NCBI GenBank assembly: GCA_018296165.2
Contig: JACKQL020000014.1
Span: forward strand, 930,001-994,000
Length of the DNA: 64,000 nucleotides
Direction: 5' to 3'
From: Termitomyces sp. T153
Taxonomy: Eukaryota; Basidiomycota; Agaricomycetes; Agaricales; Lyophyllaceae
Under the pieces are notes generated by a model that was not told the origin of the DNA, searched no databases, and worked only from the letters and a program-made list of their open reading frames with translations. Positions within the stretch are counted from its first letter, which is position 1. Each line of letters opens with the position of its first letter. Positions 1 through 11,169 of the stretch are shown here, piece after piece. A program made the translations under genes and the position numbers.

Positions 1-51
1 GAGTTAATGGCAGATTCAGCAGCACCAGCAGGAACAAAAGAGTTGCCAAAT

Positions 52-546
52 TCAGAAATGCCAAGCCAGGTTCCTGTCATATTGTATGAGATTGTAGTGC
101 TTTGCATACTCCTTTTTCTCAGTTTCATCAGTTATACCACAGTCACCAAACAGATATTCAAGTGTGTGGAAGTATTCCACTAGCTTGCAAGGACAGGACT
201 CATCCCACTTGGGGGCAATAGAGTCATTGCATGGTGGCATGCATACATGATGGACCAGTCATTTGTTGTCAGCCATAGCAATTGTTGAATTTAGAGTTGG
301 AATGGGGATAGGTGAAGGCAGTGGCAGATAAAGTTCTGGGAAGGAGGTAGGCAAGTCAAGAGATGTTAGCAGCAAGAGCAGAGCTTGGAGAAAGCTGAGT
401 ACATGACCTCCTAGTAAGAGGTTGTTGATTTCATTGATAAAGAGGGAGTTATGTGCAGTGCTAAGTTTGTCAGCAAGATTGTGAGGAGCAGGAGTCAGTG
501 GGGATGGAGGTGGGGTTGAAGGTCTATAAAGGGATTGAACTGGCAA
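52..546 (-). pseudogene. Ty3/gypsy gag N-terminal fragment
   Basis: Two adjacent minus-strand reading frames (546-259, then 240-52) look like the start of an Agaricomycete gypsy Gag. The first is a proline-rich leader. The second has the block KWDESCPCKLVEYFHTLEYL followed by FGDCGITDETEKKEYA, a pattern common in Gag of fungal chromodomain gypsy elements (a short charged helix pair followed by an 'ITDDxEKK' block). They are separated by a stop codon, so the gene is broken. The rest of the element would lie beyond the left edge. CpG is scarce, as in the other decayed elements here. The family call is from pattern memory, so confidence is moderate. Confidence 0.5.
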
Positions 547-883
547 GGTGTTGGAGTAAAATGCAGGTGATGGAAGGCTTGTGCACAGGTTTCTGATTGA
601 ATGTTGCTCTTAACTTACCTCCCAGTGAGTTCCAAAATGATGATGTCTGTTGCCACCTAGCTGCCATGCAGGAAACACAACAGCTAGCAGTTTCACAAGT
701 AGAGTATGAACAGACTATAAAAAATGAGGGGTGCAAGCTGAGCTAGGTTTCAGAAAGCCCACTAAATGCAGAAGAGGCACTAGGTTGCTAGCACAGGGTC
801 AGTAGATGGTAAAGCAAATAAGAAGGAGAAATTGCATGAGTAAACCCAACTAGTATTGAACAAAGGTGCCAGATGAAGAGGCA

Positions 884-1315
884 CTAGCAAAATGGGGTTA
901 AATGCTGGTGCTGGAGGGTAGCAAAGAGGGCATACTTCCAGTGCACCAAAAGGATGCCTATGGTGCCATGCACTTTGTACATTGCCTTGAGCATGTCCCA
1001 GGCATCCTTTGATGTTGTTGATCCCACAATATACACAAGCAGAGTGTCACCAATGTGTAGTTGTATTGCTGAAAGGGTCTTCCCATCCTTTGTCTTCCAA
1101 GTCTTTGTTTTGACTACCTTTTCTGTGTTGGTTGGGGTCATGGTGGTGCCCTCAACATAATCAATCAAGTCAAGGTCTGTCAAGATGTCAATCATCTTGA
1201 TCTCCCACACCACATAGTTATCAGTGCCTTGAGCACACTGATGCAATGGGGCAATCATGACAAGGTTTTGGTGGACATTGTAGGCTATGATAGAAGTAGT
1301 GGAGTGCAAGATCAA
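884..1315 (-). pseudogene. Ty1/Copia-type Gag (UBN2) fragment
   Basis: A 143-codon minus-strand frame contains the hallmarks of Copia Gag (UBN2 family): a NYVVWEIKMIDIL block, then W-x2-KD-x-K-x-LSAI, then TSKDAWDMLKAMYKVHG. In this family these helices package the genomic RNA. The frame ends soon after the AWDML-x3-Y block, well short of a normal Gag, and no zinc knuckle, integrase or reverse transcriptase follows. It is a remnant. No paired LTR was found next to it; the LTR-like repeat at 1812-2541 is in the opposite orientation and is probably unrelated. Confidence 0.6.
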
Positions 1316-1811
1316 TCAAGCATTGAGTATAACAATAAAGCAAGATGTTAAGTTGCGGCTGGGGCCCATAACCAGTTGAAAGAATAAGCAGTTGGGGTGA
1401 AATAGCTGATATTCAATGCTTTTACCTACTACAGTGTATGTACTTGTATACACACAACTGTAGACTAGAGCAGTAAGTATAATGCTAAATTGTCAGTGTA
1501 ATGTGTCAAGAAGATCTGTGAACTACATGTCATATTTTGAGGTCATGCCATTGCCACAGACTTGGATTGTCAGTTGTATTTCAAACTTGTGCATATTGAT
1601 GCTTTGTGCTGTTTGCTTTCTGTATACCTACATGTTCATGGACTTTGTATGCCTCATCTGTGTTTCATTGCCATGGACATGTGTATGTATAGTTGACTTG
1701 TACTTACTACATTACAACATTGACATATGAATCTACATGTACTGATACATCTGTCTCATGATATGACAGGCAAAAGTATCACATACCTTGCAGTGCTCAA
1801 TACCTACAAAA

Positions 1812-2541
1812 CTGACTGAAAACTGTAAGTCAGGAAATGCTGAAAACTGTAGGCATTGAGCATGTACCAAAAGTAAAAAACCAATGAACCCAAAAAGCCC
1901 AGCTGAAAAGAAAAGCAGCCAGGAATGAGTGACCAATGATGAGGAAAATGTAGAATAAAGATCACACACTGATTGCCAATGGGTGGCAATGCTTGGCAGG
2001 TCCAGCTACTTGGCTACCTGAGCATCTATTCTTGTAAAAATCCTTGAAACCCTTTTCAAACAATGTCCCTACAACAAATCAACTGGCAAAAGTTTGACAC
2101 CTACGTCAAGCAAGGTAACAAAGTAAGGAGAAGCTGGAAGCAGAGAGAGTGGAGGAGAAAAAGTTAAAAACCAGCAATAATAGGGCCAAAAACCAGTTAA
2201 TGGTAAACTGGCCTACAACATACCTGACCAGCCACAAAAACATGCAGATAGCACATTGGTCTGTGCGCCAACAACGGGCTTTAAAAGGAGGAGGATTTTG
2301 AAGGAAAAGGACAGGCAATCTACATACCACAGCTTGGAGATCCCCCAGGGAGCAGATCTCTTAAGCCTACAAGTTATTAGTTGCTTTGGGATCAGTTTAA
2401 TATACTATTTATTTGTGCGAGACCGTCTCAATCATTGAATAAAATCATAAAGATATCAATTCTCGTTCTGCGCTACGTGGGATTGTGTGTAACTAAGCCC
2501 TCGAACAACTGTGAATAGAAAGTTTGATCAGTTAATGGATC
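1812..2541 (+). repeat. Solo-LTR-like repeat, copy 1
   Basis: This stretch resembles the reverse complement of 51619-52395. Shared blocks include ACTGAAAACTGTAAG near the left end, the GGAGATCCC/GGAGCAGATCTCTTA region and GAACAACTGTGAATAGAAAG near the right end. In the plus orientation it has a TATA-like TTTAAAAGG (about 2280) and an AATAAA signal (about 2438) about 100 bases before the end, the expected LTR layout. No internal element follows on either side, so it reads as a solo LTR. Exact termini and target duplication were not resolved. Similarity ends at the GATCA-rich tail near 2541. Confidence 0.5.
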
Positions 2542-4121
2542 AATTCAAATTCTCATTTCGCATTAGTACGAGAGAAATCATCATTAGAATATTGTGATAA
2601 CAATACTGCAGGATATGTCCCCTGAGATATGGTGATGTTCATTGCAAACTGATCCTGGGAGGAGAATCCAAGATTGTGCTCGTGATGACAGGGGATTACC
2701 ATCCTAGACTTATGTTGCATGCATTTGGCTTCACCTAGGACTAATGATTAGTATCCATCATCTTTATGAGTTCAGAATTAGCCCAAAACAGCTTCGTGAA
2801 TATGCCTAACCCATGCAACTTATAGATTAGAGAGAATGTACCAGATGAGTGCTCTGGGTTGCCCATATTATCTGACTGACTTTTTGTCGATGGCCATGGG
2901 TAGCTACGTAAGTAACGTCAAGTTAGGCTTGGAATATGCATCTATCTTTGGTACATCATCTTCTCGTACAGTCATGCCTCTCGTCATATACATATCGTCT
3001 TTCGTATCTCTGCTTAGCACCTTGGACGCGTTTTGCTTAAAGTCCCGAAGCCCCATTCTTCAAGTTGTGACGCCCTTAACTGACTTTGAAAGGCAGACTC
3101 ATATCAGTTGCACTGTAATGGCAACAAGTCCGCGTCAGACCCTCGGCATATTATGAGTATCTTTCCGAGCCACACCTGTCCAGAATCGGCAAAGCATCGG
3201 CCGCTTATGCGATCCCACCAATCTTACACGTGGAATATGTGGAAATAAATTCGAAGAGCCGCCCAATCAGATTTGCTCGAGCTCCTGTGCCTGCCATAGG
3301 TACATATTCGAATGGCCTAGCGAAAATATTGCTTTCATGGAGCCTGGAGGATGACGATGTGTTCGATGAAGCAATCTAGAATTCTGAGGTCGCAATTAAC
3401 TTTCTTTTTACTGTGTACTAGAGTCTCTTGAGCATGTCTTTCTGATTACTCATGCCTCGTTGTCGCCCTCATGCCTCGTTGTTGCCGGGGCGTGTCAAGG
3501 GTTTGTTGGGATATCAGCGCGTGATTGGATCAAGTGGTGCAAGCCATTTCCACGAGTTAAATTGCATCCATGCTCACCATACCAATCGCATCCGAGCCTG
3601 AGTAGATATGTTCTTGTGACTTACATTGCGAGGGTAAGACTGTGATAATGGTTCTCACAACACTCGAATGGGAAAGGCGTCCGCAGCATACATGTAACAT
3701 GCCGCATGGATGATGGGATGTAGGAGCCACGGCTGATTGTACGCGGACCGCGCCGATAATCCAACCAACCAACCAACCACAATTTGAATTAAGTACCTGG
3801 TGACATCATGCTCACCCAGACCTAATTGTGTCAGTGGATATGTTCTTGTGACGCAGTTTTGACCTACATTTGCATTTCATCTTTCGGATCATACCCTCTT
3901 GTTTTGTATTTAAATGAAAGTCTACTTTGACGTGCATTAGGCGTTCTCGTCCCCTCCAGACTTCTACCTTCCTGCATTCGACCATAGCATCCTTCATTCC
4001 ATTATCTCCAGATTCAACAAATCAAACGATAGTTCAACGAGATCGTATGGCGGTCTGCCTAGCATATTCAGTATTGATGTATTGATTTGTTCAAATTTAC
4101 CATTACAGATCGTCGTTCGGT
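2542..4121. other. Host intergenic DNA, no gene seen
   Basis: CpG returns to normal here, marking host DNA. The longest frame (2836-3156 plus, 106 codons) has no recognisable motif and no supporting splice signals. A short (CCAA)n run lies at about 3761-3779. The last 200 bases should hold the promoter of the gene starting at 4122. Confidence 0.5.
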
Positions 4122-4991
4122 ATGCCGCCTCCCGCCAGACCCACCACTCCATCAAACTCACAAGCTTTGATCAAAGTACGTTATAACTGGCCAAGGTCTC
4201 CATCCTGTTAATATTCGTATCATTAGAAAAACACCCGTTGCCTTCTCCGAAAGGCAGTCGAAGTCAAAGTCGTAGATGTTTCTACCTACCCCGAGCACGC
4301 CAATAAGATCTATATTCTCGCTCAAAACTGCGAAGTTGTCACGCGAAGCGACCCTGTTCCCGCAGTTATGACGGTTCGTGGACTCTCATCGCTCCGAACA
4401 GCGTCATCGCGTCAAATACAAATCTCTAACATCTATTTGATCAGGGTGCCACAGAGCCACTGAGTGTTGACAACGCGTCCTATGCATTTATAGGAACCAT
4501 GAATCTTACAGTTTATGAAGAAATCAATGAGGAAATATCACATCGGACAAACTTACTCCGCCACTCTAATATTTGTCCTCTTGATCCCAATACTAACATG
4601 TCAAATCCTCTTCCGGTGAGTATATTAGATCTACTACTTATAAGATCTGCCAACCCTGATCTTCTATGATTAAAGAGAGGTACACTCGTTTCTGTTAAAA
4701 AGCGTGTCGTGAACTCGGCTCGTCAAGAAGTAGTGTCCACATCCGAGCTACTGAAAATTACAACACCGCAGCCCTATTCCCCACGAGTCAGTACCCTTTG
4801 TGATGATGCCTTGAAACTTAATTATGCCCTTGACTTTTCAGACCGAGATGAAAATAACAGGACCGAGTTCTTTACTACCGACAGCATCCTATTCAGCTGT
4901 CAAGGTCCTCAAAGCCAATCGCAAAGTTCAAGTTTATAATCCTATCAGAATTTTCCACAAGGATTTGATGAAACTAGATTTGTCGGATTGA
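4122..4991 (+). CDS. Five-exon gene, unknown function (210 aa)
   Basis: Hand-spliced exons 4122-4175, 4227-4373, 4445-4615, 4676-4786 and 4842-4991 give 210 residues ending in TGA. Every intron is short (51, 71, 60 and 55 nt), has GT-AG borders and falls in phase 0, so the exons join without frame change. The product begins MPPPARPTTPSNSQALIK and ends KVLKANRKVQVYNPIRIF then HKDLMKLDLSD. No signal peptide, membrane segment or known catalytic motif is visible; the middle (EINEEISHRTNLLRHSNICP) is acidic to neutral and soluble-looking. If the last intron were retained, the frame would instead stop at 4939, giving an alternative tail. The family is not recognised. It sits 1 kb upstream of a kinase-like gene on the same strand. 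Confidence 0.5.
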
Positions 4992-5966
4992 CTCGATTCA
5001 AGATCTGGGGAGAATGAGGATGATTCTGTACCGGCTTTATTGTGTTCAAAAAATACGTGGCATTCACCTATTTGACCTTAGTTGTACCAATGGGACTTGT
5101 TATTAAGCGTTATCAGATATATCTCCGAACTGGATCGGAGTGTTTTGACCAGACTTGTCTTTACGTCTAATCATTTTCATTCAATCCATGCATCTGATGT
5201 ACGATCCCACCCTTTGAGTCGGACGTCACAATTTAGTCACACTTAGTCAGGCACCCTTTTTCAACTCCGCCCAAAGAATAACAGGACGCGCGCAACAGAA
5301 TACACTAGGAAATTTCTGACTCCGCCTTGCCGTCGAATCGGCAGACGTGACATTGACCTCGACCATCGCCCACGACGGGAGACAACGACAACACTGTTCC
5401 TGAACTCAAATCAAGTTGGAAATAGGTAAGTAGTCATGCTGTTTTCTGTGTCTCAAGTTTTGGACGCTCAACGTGACTATTTCCCACAAAACTTTTTTTC
5501 GTCCGACTCAAGGGGTACTCCGAACTACGGGGGTGGGATAGTATAGAGAACTTCGTGATTAGAGTAAAAACTTCTACAAGAAAAAGCGCGGCGTCAGGGC
5601 CGACAATGGAGATGATGAACTTGCAGGAACGGAAGATAGTGTGGGAGTTCTGGCCAATGGCGTGTTATAGAAGATGAAAGCGTCAATAGAAAACAAAAAC
5701 GCGTCGTGGCGGCAGCGGCAGGCTGTCGAATTTTAAAGGAGTATTTGGACATCGGGAAGCATGAAATAGGCATCGGGAAGCATAAAATAAGAACGTGGTG
5801 TAACCGACATCTGGGAGGCATCATTGGGGCCATCATTTGGGATTTTCCGAGCATCACGTGTCTCCGCAACTTTCAACCTTGTCTTGCCACCACATCAATC
5901 AGTTCTGTAGTCTCAAGGTAGATTCATCTGTTTTGAGTCTCAAAATTGAAGACATTGACAGGCACT
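4992..5966. promoter_or_regulatory. Intergenic region upstream of kinase-like gene
   Basis: No convincing coding frame. The region carries a GTAAGT donor-like site near 5426 in an otherwise non-coding context, so a 5' untranslated exon of the next gene is possible. Nothing else recognised. Confidence 0.3.
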
Positions 5967-7629
5967 ATGTTCTTTGAATTAAGAATTAAGATGCCTGCCA
6001 CCTCTGCGACCGACAAAGTTGATTCTACATATCCATCGTCCGCCGATTTGCCTCATTGTCAAGACACTCTTGACTCTGTGTTGAACAGCCCTTTAGATGG
6101 ACTCGACGACGGCTTCTGCGAACTCGCTGATCGACGACTTGCCTGGTGGGACTCCATGCGTCTCAGGACCTGGATGTCAGACCGAGGCTATTCACTCTAT
6201 CAGCGATCATATGCCAAGTCGGGCCTCCCTTCAGACTTGGTTTATCTGCCCGGCGCTGAACGACAAGATACATCTTTCCCTTACGCACATCATGGAGGTC
6301 CAGAAAAAAGTGTATGGCCACTCTTTAGTGCGCACACTGGCGAAAGAGTATGTTTCGTTCATTTTTTTTCACTTTGCATGATGTTCACTGGTAACTCAGG
6401 TAATCGTCGGATATGCTCTGGACTCTCAGGGCAGACATGTTGCCATCAAGGCGGTTTTATCCGGGAGTAAGGAATATCGTATCCTTGAATACCTTCAGAA
6501 TCAGGGTGTACCAGCGTCACCAGATGAATTCCAGAATGTAATACCTGTCCTCGACATCCTCTCATGCGATGGTCATTGGCTTTCCATTATGCCTCGGTCC
6601 GTGGCCTCACTGCGATTCAAAGAATGACCACGCTAACCACTCACGACATCCAGATGGGGCTCTGATCCCTTGGAACCGAGCTTTTGTAGTATGAAGGAAG
6701 TATACTACTTTATCCATTGTCTCTTGAAGGTCAGACCTCCATTGCTCTCGTCGCAAACAATATTTGACCTTACTTTCAGGGCTTAAACTATCTACATTCA
6801 CACAGAATAGTGCATGGAGTGCGTCTTTACGTCTCTTTCAGCGCTTAAGACGTTATTTAAATAGTGACCAGGACATCAAGATAGAAAACATACTTGTCAA
6901 CCATTTCGATAGATATCATTTTGATGGGCGTAACGCCCATCGCAGGTCTCTGTGTATTCAGGGAAAATTGACCTATGCGTTATTTGACTTTAGCCATTCA
7001 ACTATGTTTCCGCAATCTGTACGCCTTGATGAATGTCGACTTCCCAGCTATATCTCTTTTGGCACCTATCCGTTGCAACGCCCAGATGATACTCATCAGG
7101 GGGAAATCGATTTCAATCCCTTTGCTTTTGATGTGGGTATGTTGGGGATTGTCTTTTGCAACGAATTCCAGGTAAGTTCTGTAATTACTATCAATTTTGT
7201 ATCCATCATCCGATCATTGTTCAGCATCTTACAACCTTGGCGCCTATGTTGGCACCCCTTTTCGACATGATGACAACGAGAAACGTCTCGCGGCGTTTTA
7301 CAGCAGCGGAAGCTTTGGCATTTTTCGAGGAGCAGGTTCAACCTCTATCACCTGGATTAGAAAAGGTGGGATATCGATCACGAGGCTCTCCTTCATATCC
7401 CCCACGATACGATACATTCGACCGCTGGCAGGACCTAGACCCCGATTTTGTCGAGAAATGGGCCAAGTTTCGCGATGCGCCTGTTCCTTTTCATGTCAGA
7501 CTTTTACGGAGACTCTGCGAACGTTCTTGGGGTTGGCATCTTGTTAACAGGATCCGCTATATAGCCCGTTTTATCACTCAGTGGACCCCTTTATGCAAGG
7601 GAAAGTCAGAAACCCTGATTCAAGGGTGA
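5967..7629 (+). CDS. Degenerate protein kinase-like protein (465 aa)
   Basis: Six exons: 5967-6347, 6400-6596, 6654-6729, 6780-6818, 6872-7171, 7225-7629. Introns are 50-57 nt with GT-AG borders. Kinase landmarks appear in order: VAIK with Lys144; IMPRWG as the hinge region; YLHSHRIVHG-DIKIENIL (Asp232, Asn237) as the catalytic loop; LFDFS (270-272) at the DFG position; and FNPFAFDVGMLG as the subdomain IX helix. The N-terminal WWDSMRLRTWMSDRGYSLYQ block resembles a large family of Agaricomycete kinase-like proteins. Two consensus positions are altered: HRD is HGD and DFG is DFS. The acidic Asp, the Lys and the Asn remain, so weak or lost activity is an inference. The start is the farthest in-frame ATG; ATG at 5991 is an equally good alternative. 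Confidence 0.75.
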
Positions 7630-8450
7630 TCCTGAGAAACATGAACAAAGTGACCCTTGTACAGCCTTTTACTTTGTTCATAGACCCCGAAACTTCCTAC
7701 CTGCCAACTCTACTCACTTTACTCCCTTTTCCCCATTTCACGAGGCCTCCGCCTCATGCTGCTACCATATATACCCACCCACCGCACGTACTTCGCCTGT
7801 CGTAAGCATTACAGCACTGGATACGGCGTTGCGCCCATCCTGTCACTTTCCCCTAGGCTTTGATATTTTTACTTAAGTACTTTTGTATGCAGAGGCTCCT
7901 TTCTGCCTCCGAGTATTGAATCTCACTCTACAAACACACAAGTCATCAATGTCCTTGAGCACTTGAGAATCGTTGGAAATCCACCTGTAGCTTCCACCTA
8001 TCGAGCCTTATTAGGCATGGAATATGACCCACATTACAAGCCTAACTTGTTGCTTATGTAGGCTACCTGCTTCCTGCAGTAATTCTATGGTTTTTTTCTG
8101 GTGGTTCTATGACCACTAAGCGTATCTACCTTTAGGTTAGCTCCTAGCAGTCGGAAAAATATATAGCAGTTGTCCAGATGTTCATCGTTTGTTTCATTGT
8201 TGTTCAGTCCACCGCAGGGAAATCCCCGCTACTCTGTAGTGGGTTCTTGTGGCTCTATCCAAAAAAAACGTCAAAGGTTGATTCAGATAAAGAGTCACGT
8301 TTTCCGGACCGCTGATCTGGTCGGCCCATTTCTTCCCGAGTCTCTTGTTTCCGTTTTCCTCTTCTGGTTTCATTTCTATCGGTCCATTGAGTTTCTACAC
8401 CTGCAACGCCAATTTTTACCAGTTAATTCCCTGCATCAGTATCACATCTG
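7630..8450. other. Intergenic DNA, host to repeat transition
   Basis: Downstream of the kinase-like gene. A TATATA-containing stretch lies near 7768 but no gene follows. CpG is still present until about 8440, after which the composition becomes that of the decayed repeats. A T-rich frame at 8170-8802 spans this boundary and is not believed. Confidence 0.35.
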
Positions 8451-10097
8451 GTCCAGATTGCATTCTAATTGCTCTTGTCTCCATTTTGATCCCCTGCAAT
8501 TGTATGTGCCCCTTCCTGCATGCTATCACCCTCTGTCCACTGATCCAATACTATCTGATGTGAATTATGTCTGTTTTTCTGACAGCAATCTAGTTTTGTT
8601 GATTGGCAATTCAATTTTCTGTATTCATGCTTCAGTGAACACACATCCCTTGCATGAAAGCCAACAGACACATACTATTTGTATTATCAGCGAGGACCTT
8701 GTTGGCTTCTCCATTCTTATCAGGGCTATATACTATCTTGACTTGTACATCTTCTTGTGTTTCATTGGTGTACATACATTGATCTTCTTAGATCTTTCTT
8801 GAGCTGTTCGCCTTTGCATCCAGATATTATCAATTCCTTGTCACAAATGGAGGATAGATTTTTGATATCTGGGGTGTACACCACTATTGCTGATCATGTC
8901 TGATTTTGTTTCCCTTCCACTCTATTTAGTTATGATTCATCCCTCAATTTAATTGATAACACTCACTATCCCCTAATTGCAACAAACAGGAGCTGGCAAT
9001 TGGCCCTCAAATAGACATAAATCACCACAAGAAGGTGAAGGATAAGATAGATAACAAATCACAGGGATTTAGTTCCAGACATTCTGTGTAAGGAGGGCCA
9101 ACAAGTAGTGGGTGGTGCAGCCAAAGAGGGCGCCCTTCATGGATGAAATACAGTTACCATGTGTCATGTTGTGGTTTGGGTCTTCATCCCAGTCAACCTC
9201 GCAGTTGTGGCAAACAAACTGCTTGTCAGCAACTCTTTGCCTTAGACATTGCCAAAGAACTCTGCAAACAACTTATTGCATGTCATGAGGCTGTCAGGAC
9301 CGTGCTTGACAATCAAGATGTTGCTGACACTAGCATCTTGATCCATGACCTGCAAGTTGCCTCTGGTTCACAATCAGTTCATCTTCTTTGCTTATTTGGA
9401 TTCTTTCTGTCACTTGTCAATCTTATTCCCCGCCAGCCAGCAAAAACTCATCTATTGAGGTCTCTGGAATGTATTCTAAAGTGGATGAGGTAGAGAGCAC
9501 TATTGAGGCCACTTTATAGCTACTATAATCTCAATTGACAGTCCTTAGCCTCAATAAATTGTTGTCTTCTGTGACTTTTGCACCATTTGCCCTGTAAGCT
9601 TTTAATGGATGCAAGCATCAAACTTTTTTGCATGCTCAGCATTGATCATTTCAGATTTGCTTCAATCATAATCAACTGATGTGCCACAGCTTCTTTTGCA
9701 ACTTCTTGTGCTTCTTTTCACCTCCTGCTGTTATTCTTAGTTCACAGCTTCCATTCTTGCTTTTTACTTGCTTCCCCCATTGCTTCCTTTTGTTTGGGTG
9801 CATCAGTTCTGACCTCCAACACATCCTATACTCATTCTTCCATTCCCCTAGCTTGTAGATACTGTATATCAGCCTTGTAGCATAGTTGTATGCATCCTTC
9901 TTCAATATTTTGTCAAAATTTGACTTATTTTTGTTGCATTTGAGGTTTCTCTGTCCATAACTTAATTGGGTCCATGACTTGCCACATTTCTTCAAGCTTG
10001 CCATGCAAATGCCACCCTGGTGATAGAGATTCTCCTCAACATTTCCTTCAGCCCTTTCTTTCCTTAGTTCTTATAGTTTAGAGGGTGTAATATCAAT
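8451..10097. other. CpG-poor decayed repeat, unclassified
   Basis: The composition matches the transposon block. Two medium frames exist: 9143-9493 plus, and 9672-10004 minus (110 codons, lysine-rich, no motif). The second lies just downstream, on the same strand, of the pol stop codon at 10098, so it could belong to the 3' region of that element. No LTR end, zinc knuckle or enzyme motif was found. Confidence 0.35.
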
Positions 10098-10169
10098 TCA
10101 CTCTTCTATACTGGTAGGCAGAGTGATGTGTTGCCTAGCTTTGTAAGGAATGACCCTAAATGCTGCCAC

Positions 10170-11169
10170 TGTCACAACCCGCTCCCTAGATCCCTAGACA
10201 CTGCCCCCAACCCCTCCCGATTTCCCGCCTAACTCCCCGGAACCCCGCCCACACTTTCGACGCCCACACTGGACAACTCCGACGCTTCTCCGGCAAACCC
10301 CGATGGCAACTCCCTCTCCGTAGCCATCAACACCCCCTTGAAACCTTCCCCCACCGTTCCTGGCCACGTCATACGTCCCCGACCCCCTACCCTAGTTTAC
10401 CCGACCCATCCCGGAGTGTCACGACGTCCCCGGAGCGGCCGCGCCCCCAACTGATCCCATCAGAATACCGCCGCGGCCCGACCTTGGATTGTACCTGACA
10501 CCCGTCAACTCAGCACAGCTCCGTCGACCCCCGCCATCATATCCGCCGCCCTCGGAGGCACCCAGTAGTCGGTATATAAGTCATAGAATAACTCCTCGAA
10601 CTTTAGTCTTGATATTACATTTTACCGGTTTCCTATGTTTTGTCTCTCGTCTTGTCTCTATTTCTGTTTCTAGGCTTCGAATCTATCTTTTCTCAGTCTC
10701 GTCTTGTCTCCGTCTCGTCTCGACTGTACATATTTCCTTTGTTCCTCTGAAGTTCCCTTGCTCCCTACGTCAGTACAAACTCCGCACACGCGCCACAACC
10801 TGAACATTCTTAACGACCACTCCGGACCTTGCTACCTGCTTGGCCCCGGAACCCACCAAGCCCCGGTAATCCCCTCTCCAGCTCCGACCCCGCCCCCCAT
10901 CAACTGAGAAGCCTCCGCCTACCCCGCAATCTACTCGTGCACCCACTAACTAGCCCTGACACCCGCTCTGGGTCAACAACCAGTACCTCCGGTCTTAGAC
11001 CCCTCCGAATCACTCAGGACTTACTCGGGCCGCTCTCCCTAGGGGCCCCTCGCAAGCTTTCCCCACCTCCGCTCCAACTCCGGATGCCTGGTTATAAGTG
11101 CAGGACATCGCGTCCGCCCAGTAAGGACTCGCCAGTGTACTGAGCCCCCGTCGTCAGCGGAACCTGACA
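10170..11169 (+). mobile_element. Solo LTR of the G1 family, TSD GCCAC
   Basis: The 1000-base unit starts TGTCACAACCCGCTCCC and ends CAGCGGAACCTGACA, with TGTCA/TGACA inverted ends. The five bases on each side are identical (GCCAC at 10165-10169 and 11170-11174), a perfect target-site duplication. No internal region is attached, so it is a solo LTR left by recombination between two LTRs. It is homologous along its length to LTRs at 24708, 30716, 39462, 44192 and 49552. Unlike all of them it is rich in CpG, suggesting a younger insertion or escape from decay. Confidence 0.9.
10571..10580 (+). promoter_or_regulatory. LTR promoter TATA box
   Basis: GGTATATAAG inside the CAGTAGTCGGTATATAAGTC block. 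The same block is kept in the other G1-family LTRs (about 25151, 44324 and 49983 plus; complement near 31300, 40050 and 49360), so it is the best candidate for the element's core promoter. Confidence 0.55.

Noticed and set aside
5946..6470. Unspliced 174-codon reading of the kinase-like first exon
   Set aside because: It reads through the intron 6348-6399 into a wrong frame; splicing gives the VAIK kinase block.
8170..8802. A 210-codon plus-strand frame
   Set aside because: T-rich, hydrophobic low-complexity translation without motif, crossing from CpG-normal host DNA into CpG-poor repeat; no splice or promoter support.
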